Assembly (NCBI GenBank): GCA_902381685.1
Contig: LR698958.1
Location: forward strand, 683,672 to 747,671
DNA: 64,000 bases
Reading direction: 5' to 3'
Source of the DNA: Lachnospiraceae bacterium
GTDB taxonomy: Bacteria > Bacillota > Clostridia > Lachnospirales > Lachnospiraceae
Part shown: piece after piece, positions 44,382 through 51,415 of the stretch
How positions within the stretch are numbered: the stretch's first letter is position 1
How the letters are laid out: every line of letters begins with the position of its first letter
Position numbers and translations under genes: made by a program
The notes under the pieces: model-generated
Told to the model about the DNA's origin: nothing
Databases searched by the model: none
What the model saw: only the letters and a program-made list of their open reading frames with translations

Positions 44382-46046
44382 ATGCAACCAAATGACTTAA
44401 TAAAAATATCACTTCAAATCGAAGCGCTGTTTGAAGAGATGCAGGTAAGAGTTATGCAGGATATTGTCCGAAGAATTCTTAAAGCAGGAAAGATTACCAG
44501 TACAGCGGACTATCAGATTGAAAAGAAGATTTTGCTTGGAAATTCTACAGAATTTATCGAGGCGGAAATAAAAAGACTTACAGAAAAAACGCAAGAACAG
44601 ATATGGCAGATGTACGAAGACGTTATTGATTGGGAGTATGTTCGGAATAAAGGGATATACGAACAGATAAACGGTCATTTTATTCCGTATGAAGATAACG
44701 AACAGTTGCAACAATGGGTATATGCCATATATGAACAGACGAATAATGAAATTAAAAACATTACTCGTTCAATGGGATTTGCTTTGAACTACGCGGGAAG
44801 GGTAGTATTTACTCCATTCAGCGAGTATTATCAGAAGTACCTTGACCGTGCCTGCATGGACGTTGTCACTGGTGTGTTTGATTATAATACGGTTTTACGC
44901 CGAGTGGTTAAAGAACTGACTGCATCAGGAATAAGAACAGTTGATTATGCAAGTGGGTGCAGCAATCGTGTTACGGTTGCAGGACGCAGAGCCGTTATGA
45001 CAGGTGTAAACCAGTTGTCTGCCAAAATAAATGAGAAAGTTGCAAAAGATTTAGGAACAGATACGTTTGAGGTGACATGGCACGCAGGCGCAAGACCTAC
45101 GCATTGGTGGGGCGGTATGGTATTTACGAAGAAGGAACTGGAAAATATCTGTGGTCTTGGAAGTGTGGACGGTTTGTGTGGGGCAAACTGTAGGCATAAT
45201 TATATGGCATTTGTTCCGGGAGTATCCGTCAGGACGTATACAGATGAGCAGCTGGCCGAAATGAATCACCAGGAACGACAGACAAAAGAATGGAAGGATA
45301 AGAAATATACCACATACGAAGCAACACAAAAGCAGAGGAAAATGGAAACTTCCATGCGGGCACAGAGAGAAAGAATAAAACTATTACAGGACGGAAAAGC
45401 CGATAAGGATACGATAATGCTTGAAAAGGCGAAATATCAGGGACAGTTAAATGAATATGCAAAGTTCTGTAAGAAAATGGGACTTCCGCAGGAAAGAGAG
45501 CGTATTTATCTTGACGGTTTTGGGAAAGTGGCAACAAATACAAAATGGCAGAATATGAAGTATACATCGGAAATGATAAGGAATGCTCGGAAAGATTCTA
45601 AGCAGTATGAAAAATACAAAGAGGTGTTAGGAAACAGTGTGGGGACACTTGCTGATTTTCGGCAAATGAAGTATAATAAGCCTAGAGAATTTGAGTTGTT
45701 GACAAAGAAATTTGACACATATTCTGCGATTAATAAAAAGAACTGGTCTGAAGAATTTAAGCAAAAATCGAAAGATGCTTACGTAAGATTTGAAAAAGAG
45801 GGAATATATCTATCAGATCATGCCTTGAGCCGATTGCCAAGATTAAATAAAAAGGGATTCTTGGAAATAAGTGAGAACGATGTGAAGAAAGTGCTTAAAG
45901 GGAATCCGAATTATAAAGAGGGCGAAACCAAATTGGTATATTTTTCGGAGGAACTACAATTATCTGTGATTAAAAACATAGAAACTGGAGATATTGTATC
46001 AATTATTCGTGCTAAGAAACCGAAAGGAGATTGGGAGAATGTTTGA
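44382..46046 (+). CDS. Minor capsid protein (Phage_min_cap2/MuF-like) with C-terminal toxin-like domain
   Basis: Residues 1-330 match phage minor capsid protein 2: an N-terminal helical region, RVTVAGRRAVMTGVNQLSAKI, THWWGGMVFTKKELE and CGANCRHNYMAFVPGVS. A basic coiled linker (330-460) follows. The last ~90 residues (about 466-554) look foreign: LSDHALSRLPRLNKKGFLEISENDVKKVLKGNP, then KLVYFSEELQLSVIKNIETGDIVSIIRAKKP. The HAxxR...DV...VL...G layout resembles DUF4258/BECR-type RNase toxins (D479, H480, R484). MuF-like capsid proteins with C-terminal polymorphic toxins are known in temperate phages. The next gene overlaps by 8 bp and looks like the cognate immunity protein. Confidence 0.88.
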   Translation: MQPNDLIKISLQIEALFEEMQVRVMQDIVRRILKAGKITSTADYQIEKKILLGNSTEFIEAEIKRLTEKTQEQIWQMYEDVIDWEYVRNKGIYEQINGHFIPYEDNEQLQQWVYAIYEQTNNEIKNITRSMGFALNYAGRVVFTPFSEYYQKYLDRACMDVVTGVFDYNTVLRRVVKELTASGIRTVDYASGCSNRVTVAGRRAVMTGVNQLSAKINEKVAKDLGTDTFEVTWHAGARPTHWWGGMVFTKKELENICGLGSVDGLCGANCRHNYMAFVPGVSVRTYTDEQLAEMNHQERQTKEWKDKKYTTYEATQKQRKMETSMRAQRERIKLLQDGKADKDTIMLEKAKYQGQLNEYAKFCKKMGLPQERERIYLDGFGKVATNTKWQNMKYTSEMIRNARKDSKQYEKYKEVLGNSVGTLADFRQMKYNKPREFELLTKKFDTYSAINKKNWSEEFKQKSKDAYVRFEKEGIYLSDHALSRLPRLNKKGFLEISENDVKKVLKGNPNYKEGETKLVYFSEELQLSVIKNIETGDIVSIIRAKKPKGDWENV

Positions 46047-46305
46047 AAAAATAATGAATTATATTAATAATTTCCTCAAAAATACACCAGACGATATATA
46101 TGAGTTTTCTATTGTTCTTGAAGATGCACTTGTAGATGATTATGATGAAATGTACAAGGACCAACCAAATGCAACAGATGTGCTTGCGGAAGAGGTGCCT
46201 TATATTTGTGCTTCAGCAGAACCCGGTATGACACAAGAGGAGATTGAAGAGTTCAAGAGAAAATTGAAGATTGAGTATGACAAGGCTATGGAAGCAGTTG
46301 TGTAG
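46039..46305 (+). CDS. Small acidic protein, putative immunity partner of the capsid toxin tail
   Basis: The 88-residue strongly acidic protein (FSIVLEDALVDDYDEMYKDQ, then AEPGMTQEEIEEFKRKLKIEYD) has no structural-protein features. Start ATG 46039 with GGGAG upstream; it overlaps the toxin-bearing gene by 8 bp, as toxin/immunity pairs do. A dedicated terminator follows. The immunity role is inferred from size, charge, overlap and position. Confidence 0.65.
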   Translation: MFEKIMNYINNFLKNTPDDIYEFSIVLEDALVDDYDEMYKDQPNATDVLAEEVPYICASAEPGMTQEEIEEFKRKLKIEYDKAMEAVV

Positions 46306-46339
46306 ATACCACCCATTCGTAAGAGTGAGTGGTATTTTT
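46306..46339 (+). terminator. Terminator inside the head operon, after the putative immunity gene
   Basis: ATACCAC (46306-46312) and GTGGTAT (46329-46335) plus an inner CATTC/GAGTG stem form a hairpin followed by TTTTT. Finding it between the minor capsid and scaffold genes is unusual. Confidence 0.8.
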
Positions 46340-46444
46340 GTACTCATTTTTAAGGAGGTGGGGAAGTTCAGTAAGTATAGATTACATAACAGGTCAGTTG
46401 ATTAGACCTAAAACAGTCAATTAGAAATGGAAGGAGATTGAAAC

Positions 46445-46993
46445 ATGAAAGCAGAGTTTTTAAAGAATTTCGGACTGGAACAGGACGCCATTGATAAAAT
46501 CATGGCAGAAAATGCAAAAGACGTTTCAGCCGAACAGGAAAAGACAAAAAATGCGGAGTCGGAAGCAAACAGTTATAAGGAACAACTGGAAACTGCAACG
46601 GCATCACTTGAGAAGTTCAAAAATGTAGACCCAGAGGCAATGAAAGGGGAAATTGAGTCTTTGAACCAACAGTTGAAAGACCAGAAGGCAGAGTATGAGG
46701 CACAGGAGGCGGACAGGGTTTTCAAGGAATCCGTAAAAACAGCAATCAGAGAGGCTGGCGGAAGAAATGAGAAATCGGTTATGGCACTCTTGGACATGGA
46801 CGCATTGAAAGAATCAAAAAATCAGTCTGAAGACATTAAGAAAGCATTGGAAACCGTGAAAGAGTCTGATGCTTATTTATTTGGTTCAAAAGAGCCAATT
46901 GATAATGCAGTAACAATTACGGGTGGTGCAGGCTCAGGAAGTAATTTAGACGCAGTCAGAGCGGCAATGGGACTTCCTGCAAAGAAAGATTAA
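46445..46993 (+). CDS. Phage scaffolding protein (GP20-like)
   Basis: The 182-residue protein begins MKAEFLKNFGLEQDAIDKIM and has a long coiled coil (about 25-95), EADRVFKESVKTAIREAGGRNEKSVMALLD, and the ending SNLDAVRAAMGLPAKKD, all typical of GP20 scaffold proteins. It lies directly before the capsid gene. The 105 bp upstream hold a terminator and an isolated AAGGAGGTGG with no convincing gene. AAGGAGAT precedes the ATG. Confidence 0.9.
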   Translation: MKAEFLKNFGLEQDAIDKIMAENAKDVSAEQEKTKNAESEANSYKEQLETATASLEKFKNVDPEAMKGEIESLNQQLKDQKAEYEAQEADRVFKESVKTAIREAGGRNEKSVMALLDMDALKESKNQSEDIKKALETVKESDAYLFGSKEPIDNAVTITGGAGSGSNLDAVRAAMGLPAKKD

Positions 46994-47013
46994 GAAAGAA
47001 GAGGTAAAAGATT

Positions 47014-47868
47014 ATGGCAAATACAATAGCATTGAGAAAAGCGTATTCAACAGCGTTAGATGAGGTGTACAAGTTAGCATCTCTTACAGCGGTTCTTGAC
47101 GGACCGAATGAACTTGTAAAAGAAGGGGCAAATGCAAATGAAATTTTAATTCCGAAAATGTCTATGCAGGGGCTCGCAAACTACAGTAAACAGACCGGTT
47201 ATGTAGCAGGAGACGTAACACTTGAGTATGAAACAAAGAAATGTTCATATGACCGTGGACGTATGTTTACAATTGATGCAATGGATAACATTGAGTCAGC
47301 AGGCATTGCGTTCGGACGTTTATCAGGAGAATTTCTTCGCACGAAAGTAGTACCTGAATTAGATGCCTATAGATTGGCAGCATATGCGTCTATTCCGGGG
47401 GTTACAACGGTAGCGGCAAACCTTACGGACGGAAAAGCGGCATTGGCAGCATTAAGAGCAGCAAAAGGGAAAATTGAGAATGCGGAGGCAAACGTTTCTA
47501 CCTGCTATCTTTTCATCAATCCTACTGTTCTTGGTATGATTGAAGATTTGGATACTACTGCATCAAAGAAAGCAATCGAGGGATTTGCGAGCGTGATTAA
47601 AGTACCGGAAGGAAGATTTTATTCAAAGATTGACCTTACTGCATCAGGGGCAGGCGGATATGCGAAAAATTCAGCCGGAAAGAACTTGAACTTCCTAATC
47701 GTAGATAAACAGGCTGTTATCCAGTATCAGAAACATACAGTGCCAAAGATTATTGACCCAGAGGTAAATCAGAACGCTGATGCTTGGAAATTTGCATATC
47801 GTACAGCTGGTATTGCTGAATATTACGACAATAAAAAAGACGGTATTTATGTACATACGGTGGAGTAA
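47014..47868 (+). CDS. Major capsid protein
   Basis: The 284-residue shell protein (MANTIALRKAYSTALDEVYKLASLT; IPKMSMQGLANYSKQTGYVAGDVTLEYET; RGRMFTIDAMDNIESAG) matches the capsid family that follows GP20 scaffolds in Firmicutes siphoviruses. It ends HTVE-stop. The -1 frame continues past the stop for 24 codons with a tail homologous to the one behind the major tail gene, so a longer minor form is probably made (see 47863-47939). Confidence 0.93.
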   Translation: MANTIALRKAYSTALDEVYKLASLTAVLDGPNELVKEGANANEILIPKMSMQGLANYSKQTGYVAGDVTLEYETKKCSYDRGRMFTIDAMDNIESAGIAFGRLSGEFLRTKVVPELDAYRLAAYASIPGVTTVAANLTDGKAALAALRAAKGKIENAEANVSTCYLFINPTVLGMIEDLDTTASKKAIEGFASVIKVPEGRFYSKIDLTASGAGGYAKNSAGKNLNFLIVDKQAVIQYQKHTVPKIIDPEVNQNADAWKFAYRTAGIAEYYDNKKDGIYVHTVE

Positions 47869-47939
47869 CACCCACTGACAGTACCGCCTTAATTGGCAGT
47901 GGAAAGATAGGTAAGGCGACTATCGGAGAAGAAAAATAG
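47863..47939 (+). other. Probable programmed -1 frameshift extension of the capsid protein
   Basis: At GTG-GAG-TAA a -1 slip on GAG would continue as Val then TPTDSTALIGSGKIGKATI and GEEK, ending at TAG 47937-47939. Six bases after GAG starts a stem, CCACTG (47872-47877) / CAGTGG (47897-47902). The tail gene has the same layout, and the two peptides match 11 of 20 ungapped residues with mainly synonymous third-base differences. Confidence 0.72.
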
Positions 47940-47950
47940 GAGGTAAAAGC

Positions 47951-48265
47951 ATGGCTTATGAACCAACTGTATGGAAAGACGGGGAGGTTATCACAGCCGC
48001 CAGAATGAACAAATTGGAACAGGGCGTGAAAAATGAACAGGTAGGTCCGCAGGGACCGGCGGGAGCAAAAGGACCTGCCGGCGAGAGAGGACCGCAAGGT
48101 CCGGCAGGACCAAGTTACACGCTGCCGGCGGCGAATAAAACCACGCTCGGCGGTGTGAAACAGGCTGCGTTAGTAGCGGAAGCGACGGGAGAGAGTGTGA
48201 CAAAGGCAGAATTTAAGGCGCTGTTAGATGCTTTGAAAGCAGCGGGGATTATGGCGAGTATTTAA
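47951..48265 (+). CDS. Head fibre protein with collagen-like repeat
   Basis: The 104-residue protein has an N-terminal attachment region (MAYEPTVWKDGEVITAARMN). Then come about eight Gly-X-Y triplets (GPQGPAGAKGPAGERGPQGP) and a C-terminal KTTLGGVKQAALVAEATGES domain like phi29-type head fibres. Such trimers decorate the capsid and can aid adsorption. AGGAGGT precedes the ATG. Confidence 0.85.
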   Translation: MAYEPTVWKDGEVITAARMNKLEQGVKNEQVGPQGPAGAKGPAGERGPQGPAGPSYTLPAANKTTLGGVKQAALVAEATGESVTKAEFKALLDALKAAGIMASI

Positions 48266-48278
48266 GAGGTGAAGAAAA

Positions 48279-48638
48279 GTGGTTAAAGTAGATTTTCTCT
48301 TTTATCAGGAAAAGTATGCAGGAACTATCATTCCTGATGCAACATCACTCAAACAGCCTTTACTGAAAGCAAATCTGTATTTAAGTCAGATGCTGTGTGA
48401 AGACGGGGAAGGTTCAGCGGAAGAACTGGTAAAATTATGTTTGTGCGAAGTGGCAGAACTGCTATATCAGGATTCCATTATAAGACAGGGATACGGAGGA
48501 AGGCAGGCGCAGTCCGAGAATACGGACGGTTATAGCGTTTCGTACGTATCAGATGAATCTTCTTTAGAAACAAAAATATACTGCGTGATAGACAGGTATC
48601 TGTCACACACAGGACTTTTATATATGGGGGTGGAATAA
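48279..48638 (+). CDS. Head-tail connector protein (adaptor)
   Basis: The 119-residue helical protein begins MVKVDFLFYQEKYAG. Its size, helix content and position after the capsid genes fit the portal-binding adaptor of the connector. GTG start with GAGGTGAAG. The stop shares one base with the next ATG. Confidence 0.72.
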   Translation: MVKVDFLFYQEKYAGTIIPDATSLKQPLLKANLYLSQMLCEDGEGSAEELVKLCLCEVAELLYQDSIIRQGYGGRQAQSENTDGYSVSYVSDESSLETKIYCVIDRYLSHTGLLYMGVE

Positions 48639-49048
48639 TGCTGACAAATGCGTCTATAACGATATTTAATCAATATCCAGAGCGTATGGAGCGGCGCGTA
48701 GTCTTTATTCCCCACCACATAGAAAAGGTGTGGCTACACACAAAGCAGAAGACCGCAGTCGTAGAAGGAGGTTTAAAAAGTGCAGATGAATATCTGATAC
48801 GAATTCCCTATGAAGAGTGCAAGGAATGGCTGCCGTCTAATGACTTTCGGGAATTGGGAAATCCGAACGAAAATTGGACTGTGCAGAATGGGGATTTCTT
48901 TATTGTCGGAAGATGGGACAGCGGGGAAAAGGTAAATGGTATTGAAGAAATAAAAAAAGAGTTCTCGGGAGTGACAGGAAAAATACTCAGTCATTCAGAG
49001 AACTTTTTTGGTTCTTCAAAACATATCCGAATAGGAGGCGGTTCATAA
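48638..49048 (+). CDS. Head-closure / minor capsid protein
   Basis: The 136-residue beta-rich protein (RRVVFIPHHIEKVWLHTKQK; WTVQNGDFFIVGRWDSGEKV) fits the second connector position, where head-closure proteins lie. It resembles DUF6751-type minor capsid proteins. The next ATG overlaps its stop by one base. Confidence 0.7.
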   Translation: MLTNASITIFNQYPERMERRVVFIPHHIEKVWLHTKQKTAVVEGGLKSADEYLIRIPYEECKEWLPSNDFRELGNPNENWTVQNGDFFIVGRWDSGEKVNGIEEIKKEFSGVTGKILSHSENFFGSSKHIRIGGGS

Positions 49049-49419
49049 TGACGAAAATCAGACTGGATATGGATCCGACTGACAAGATACTGCTGAAAAG
49101 AAAACTGAATAAAAATGGGAAAGGGCAACGGTTTTTTACCCATGAAGTCAGGCGTCTGTCGGACCCTTATACACCTATGTTGTCAGGGCATTTGAAAAAT
49201 AATGTTACGGAAGAGCCGGCTAAGATTATTTACAACGCTCCTTATGCAAGGCGGCAGTATTATGAGAACAGAGGGAGAGGAAAGCAGGGAACAACAAAAC
49301 GAAATAATCACAATTATAAATGTTTGCGCGGAAAACGTTGGACAGAGCGTATGTGGGCGGACAGGGGAAAAGAGATTGTGAAAGCAACTGCTAAGTATTG
49401 TGGAGGTAAGGCTAGATGA
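49048..49419 (+). CDS. Minor capsid / connector protein (HK97 gp10-like position)
   Basis: The 123-residue basic protein (MTKIRLDMDPTDKILLKRKL; SGHLKNNVTEEPAKIIYNAPYARRQYYE) matches the phage minor capsid family seen between head closure and tail terminator. The C-terminus is very basic. It overlaps the next gene by 4 bp. Confidence 0.75.
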   Translation: MTKIRLDMDPTDKILLKRKLNKNGKGQRFFTHEVRRLSDPYTPMLSGHLKNNVTEEPAKIIYNAPYARRQYYENRGRGKQGTTKRNNHNYKCLRGKRWTERMWADRGKEIVKATAKYCGGKAR

Positions 49420-49844
49420 GTGTAGCGGTACAAGTGAAAAAGTTTATAGAAACCTGTCCGTTTTTGGAAGAGTTTGAAAATCTCTTTCCGTCAGTAAGTA
49501 TAAATAAGTTGGACGAAAGTCCGACGATGTACAGCATTGAAGAAACACCTGCGGAACCGATTGTAAAGCGTTATGCAAATGGAGATAGCGTAAGGCAATA
49601 TGTGTTTTCCTTATGTTCCTGTGAATTGTACGGGGCAGTGGAAAATGAGAAAACGTCAGAGTTTTACGAGAGGTTTTCGGATTGGTTGGAGGACTGTACA
49701 AGAAAGAACGTACTACCGGAATTAAGCGGACAGTTACAAAGCAAGTCTATAAGGGCGACGACAAACGGTTATCTGTATGATAATCAGAGTTCGATTTGCC
49801 AATATAGAATACAATGTCAATTTTTATATTTTAAGCGGAGGTAG
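49416..49844 (+). CDS. Minor capsid / tail terminator protein
   Basis: The 142-residue protein (KKFIETCPFLEEFENLFPSVSINKLDE; RQYVFSLCSCELYGAVENEKTSEFYERFSDWLE) is of the minor capsid C type, placed just before the tail tube gene. It likely caps the tail and joins it to the head. Confidence 0.78.
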   Translation: MSVAVQVKKFIETCPFLEEFENLFPSVSINKLDESPTMYSIEETPAEPIVKRYANGDSVRQYVFSLCSCELYGAVENEKTSEFYERFSDWLEDCTRKNVLPELSGQLQSKSIRATTNGYLYDNQSSICQYRIQCQFLYFKRR

Positions 49845-49849
49845 AAAGA

Positions 49850-50380
49850 ATGAAAATGAATTTACAGTTTTTTGCAAAAGCAGAGTCAACAGGTGTTGAA
49901 CAGCGTTTTCAACAGCCGGACTACTTAGATGTGACAGGTGGAAGTGAATCCCCTACATTTGAACTTTTGGGATTTGGTGTCACACAGTTAGATAACTCTC
50001 CATCAGCACAGACAACTTCAAAACGTTATGTTAATCAGAAATCAGCAACACAGAGAATTGGTTCTTATGAGTGGTCTGCTCCACTTGAATTTGACCTTAT
50101 CCGCTCAGAAAAGGCGCTTGCTTTTATTACGGATATTGGAGAGAACGAAAAGACGGGTGCAGATGCAGAAACATTGTATGTGAAAGTGTATCTGAATAAA
50201 CCTGTTCCCGAACAGGCAACTCAGTTTGAAGCAAAACAGAGAAGAGTAGCGATTGAACTTTCTGAGTTTGCTGATAATGACGGAGAAATTCAGGGTAGCG
50301 GAAATCTTATTGCGGTATCTGACTGGGTGGCTGGAACGTTTGATACATCCACAAAGAAATTCACACCGAAGGGGGAGTAA
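49850..50380 (+). CDS. Major tail (tube) protein
   Basis: The 176-residue protein begins MKMNLQFFAKAES, the common phage MNLQFFA start. It has tube-protein beta stretches (SYEWSAPLEFDLIRSEKALAF; LYVKVYLNKPVPEQATQFEAK; VAIELSEFADNDGEIQGSGNL). It polymerises into the tail tube. GGAGGT lies eight bases upstream. After KKFTPKGE-stop the -1 frame encodes a tail homologous to that of the capsid gene, implying a longer minor form. Confidence 0.9.
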   Translation: MKMNLQFFAKAESTGVEQRFQQPDYLDVTGGSESPTFELLGFGVTQLDNSPSAQTTSKRYVNQKSATQRIGSYEWSAPLEFDLIRSEKALAFITDIGENEKTGADAETLYVKVYLNKPVPEQATQFEAKQRRVAIELSEFADNDGEIQGSGNLIAVSDWVAGTFDTSTKKFTPKGE

Positions 50381-50457
50381 TCTCCCCCGCAGATAACGCC
50401 TTGGTTGGCGGGGGGAAAATCGGAAAGGCAAAAATAGCAAAAGGAAGGAGAAAATAA
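50375..50457 (+). other. Probable programmed -1 frameshift extension of the tail tube protein
   Basis: GGG-GAG-TAA can slip -1 on GAG and read on as Val then ISPADNALVGGGKIGKAKI and AKGRRK to TAA 50455-50457. The stem CCCCCGC (50384-50390) / GCGGGGG (50408-50414) starts six bases after GAG, the same spacing as behind the capsid gene. The next gene starts 3 bp after this stop, which also suggests the extension frame is the real upstream boundary. Confidence 0.72.
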
Positions 50458-50459
50458 GT

Positions 50460-50795
50460 ATGGTAATTCATGGTATTTGTTTGGATTTTGCGTTGTATAA
50501 CGCAGATAAAGACACGAAGGAAAAGTATTTTCGGGAACTGGAGAAAATGCAGCATCTTTTAAAGAACGTACCTCATGGAAATGAACAGGAAAAGAACAAG
50601 TACCTTTGTGATAGCATTAAACAGATGTTTGACAGTATTTTTGGAGAAGGTGCAGGTGTTGAAGTGTGTGGGGAAGAAAATGACCTTTTATTACATATGG
50701 ACGCATACGAGCAACTTGTAAACGAACAAATTCGACAGCAGGAACAGTACAATGGCATCATGGAAAGATTAGGGTCAATGAGGAAAAGAAAATGA
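50460..50795 (+). CDS. Tail assembly chaperone (gpG-like position)
   Basis: The 111-residue acidic helical protein (KEKYFRELEKMQHLLKNVPH; QMFDSIFGEGAGVEVCG) lies between the tail tube and Gp15 genes, where the first tail chaperone belongs. It is followed by an ATGA overlap rather than a frameshift. Confidence 0.75.
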   Translation: MVIHGICLDFALYNADKDTKEKYFRELEKMQHLLKNVPHGNEQEKNKYLCDSIKQMFDSIFGEGAGVEVCGEENDLLLHMDAYEQLVNEQIRQQEQYNGIMERLGSMRKRK

Positions 50796-51397
50796 GCGTA
50801 TTAACTGTTCCTTTTCCGACATGGTTACAGATAGACGGTGTGAACTGTCCGATACATTCGGATTTTCGCACCGTTTTGCGTTGCTATGAAATTCTCGGGG
50901 ATAAGAAAGAATTGTCAAAAGACGAGATGGTGGAAATGCTGTCTATGTTTTATGTCGGTAAGAGATGCCATACGGAAGAACACATAGATAAAATGTTTTG
51001 GTTTTTCTCATGTGGAAGAGAGAAAGAGAGGAAAGTTTTTCCGCGTAAGATAGCCGGTATAAATAATAAACAGTCTTTTGATTTTGTAGAAGATGCAGAA
51101 CTGATATATGCGGGGTTTATGCAGCAGTATGGGATTGACTTGCAGACAGAGGAGATGCACTGGTGGAAGTTTATGATTTTGCTTGAAAACTTAGGAAGTG
51201 ATACGAAACTCCAAAGAGTAATGGAATACCGCACAATCGATACAAAAAATAAGGACTTATCGAAGAAAGAGCGTGAGTTTTATTCGGCAATGCAGAGGTA
51301 TTTTGCGTTGGAAAGAAAAATATCGGAGATGCCCGACAGGGTAAAACGAATTGAGGAGGCTCTTTTAAAGGGCGAGGACATAAGTGGGTTGTTATGA
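50792..51397 (+). CDS. Gp15-family tail assembly protein
   Basis: The 201-residue protein matches bacteriophage Gp15: GVNCPIHSDFRTVLRCYEIL near the start, FDFVEDAELIYAGFMQQYGIDL, and MHWWKFMILLENLG. It acts with the upstream protein in loading the tape measure. It overlaps the upstream gene by 4 bp. Confidence 0.88.
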   Translation: MSVLTVPFPTWLQIDGVNCPIHSDFRTVLRCYEILGDKKELSKDEMVEMLSMFYVGKRCHTEEHIDKMFWFFSCGREKERKVFPRKIAGINNKQSFDFVEDAELIYAGFMQQYGIDLQTEEMHWWKFMILLENLGSDTKLQRVMEYRTIDTKNKDLSKKEREFYSAMQRYFALERKISEMPDRVKRIEEALLKGEDISGLL

Positions 51398-51415
51398 CAA
51401 AGGTAGGTGAAACAT

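Noticed and set aside
46340..46444. A 15-codon gene after AAGGAGGTGG before the scaffold gene
   Set aside because: The GTG lies inside the ribosome site itself and the peptide has no supporting feature; the region is probably a leftover leader.
47833..47838. A6 run in the capsid gene as the slip site
   Set aside because: It would replace the HTVE-type end with unrelated residues and has no counterpart in the tail gene; the shared GGAG-stop fits both genes better.
50460..51397. Lambda G/GT-type frameshift between the two tail chaperone genes
   Set aside because: The genes overlap by ATGA with a usable start for the second and no heptameric slip site near the end of the first.
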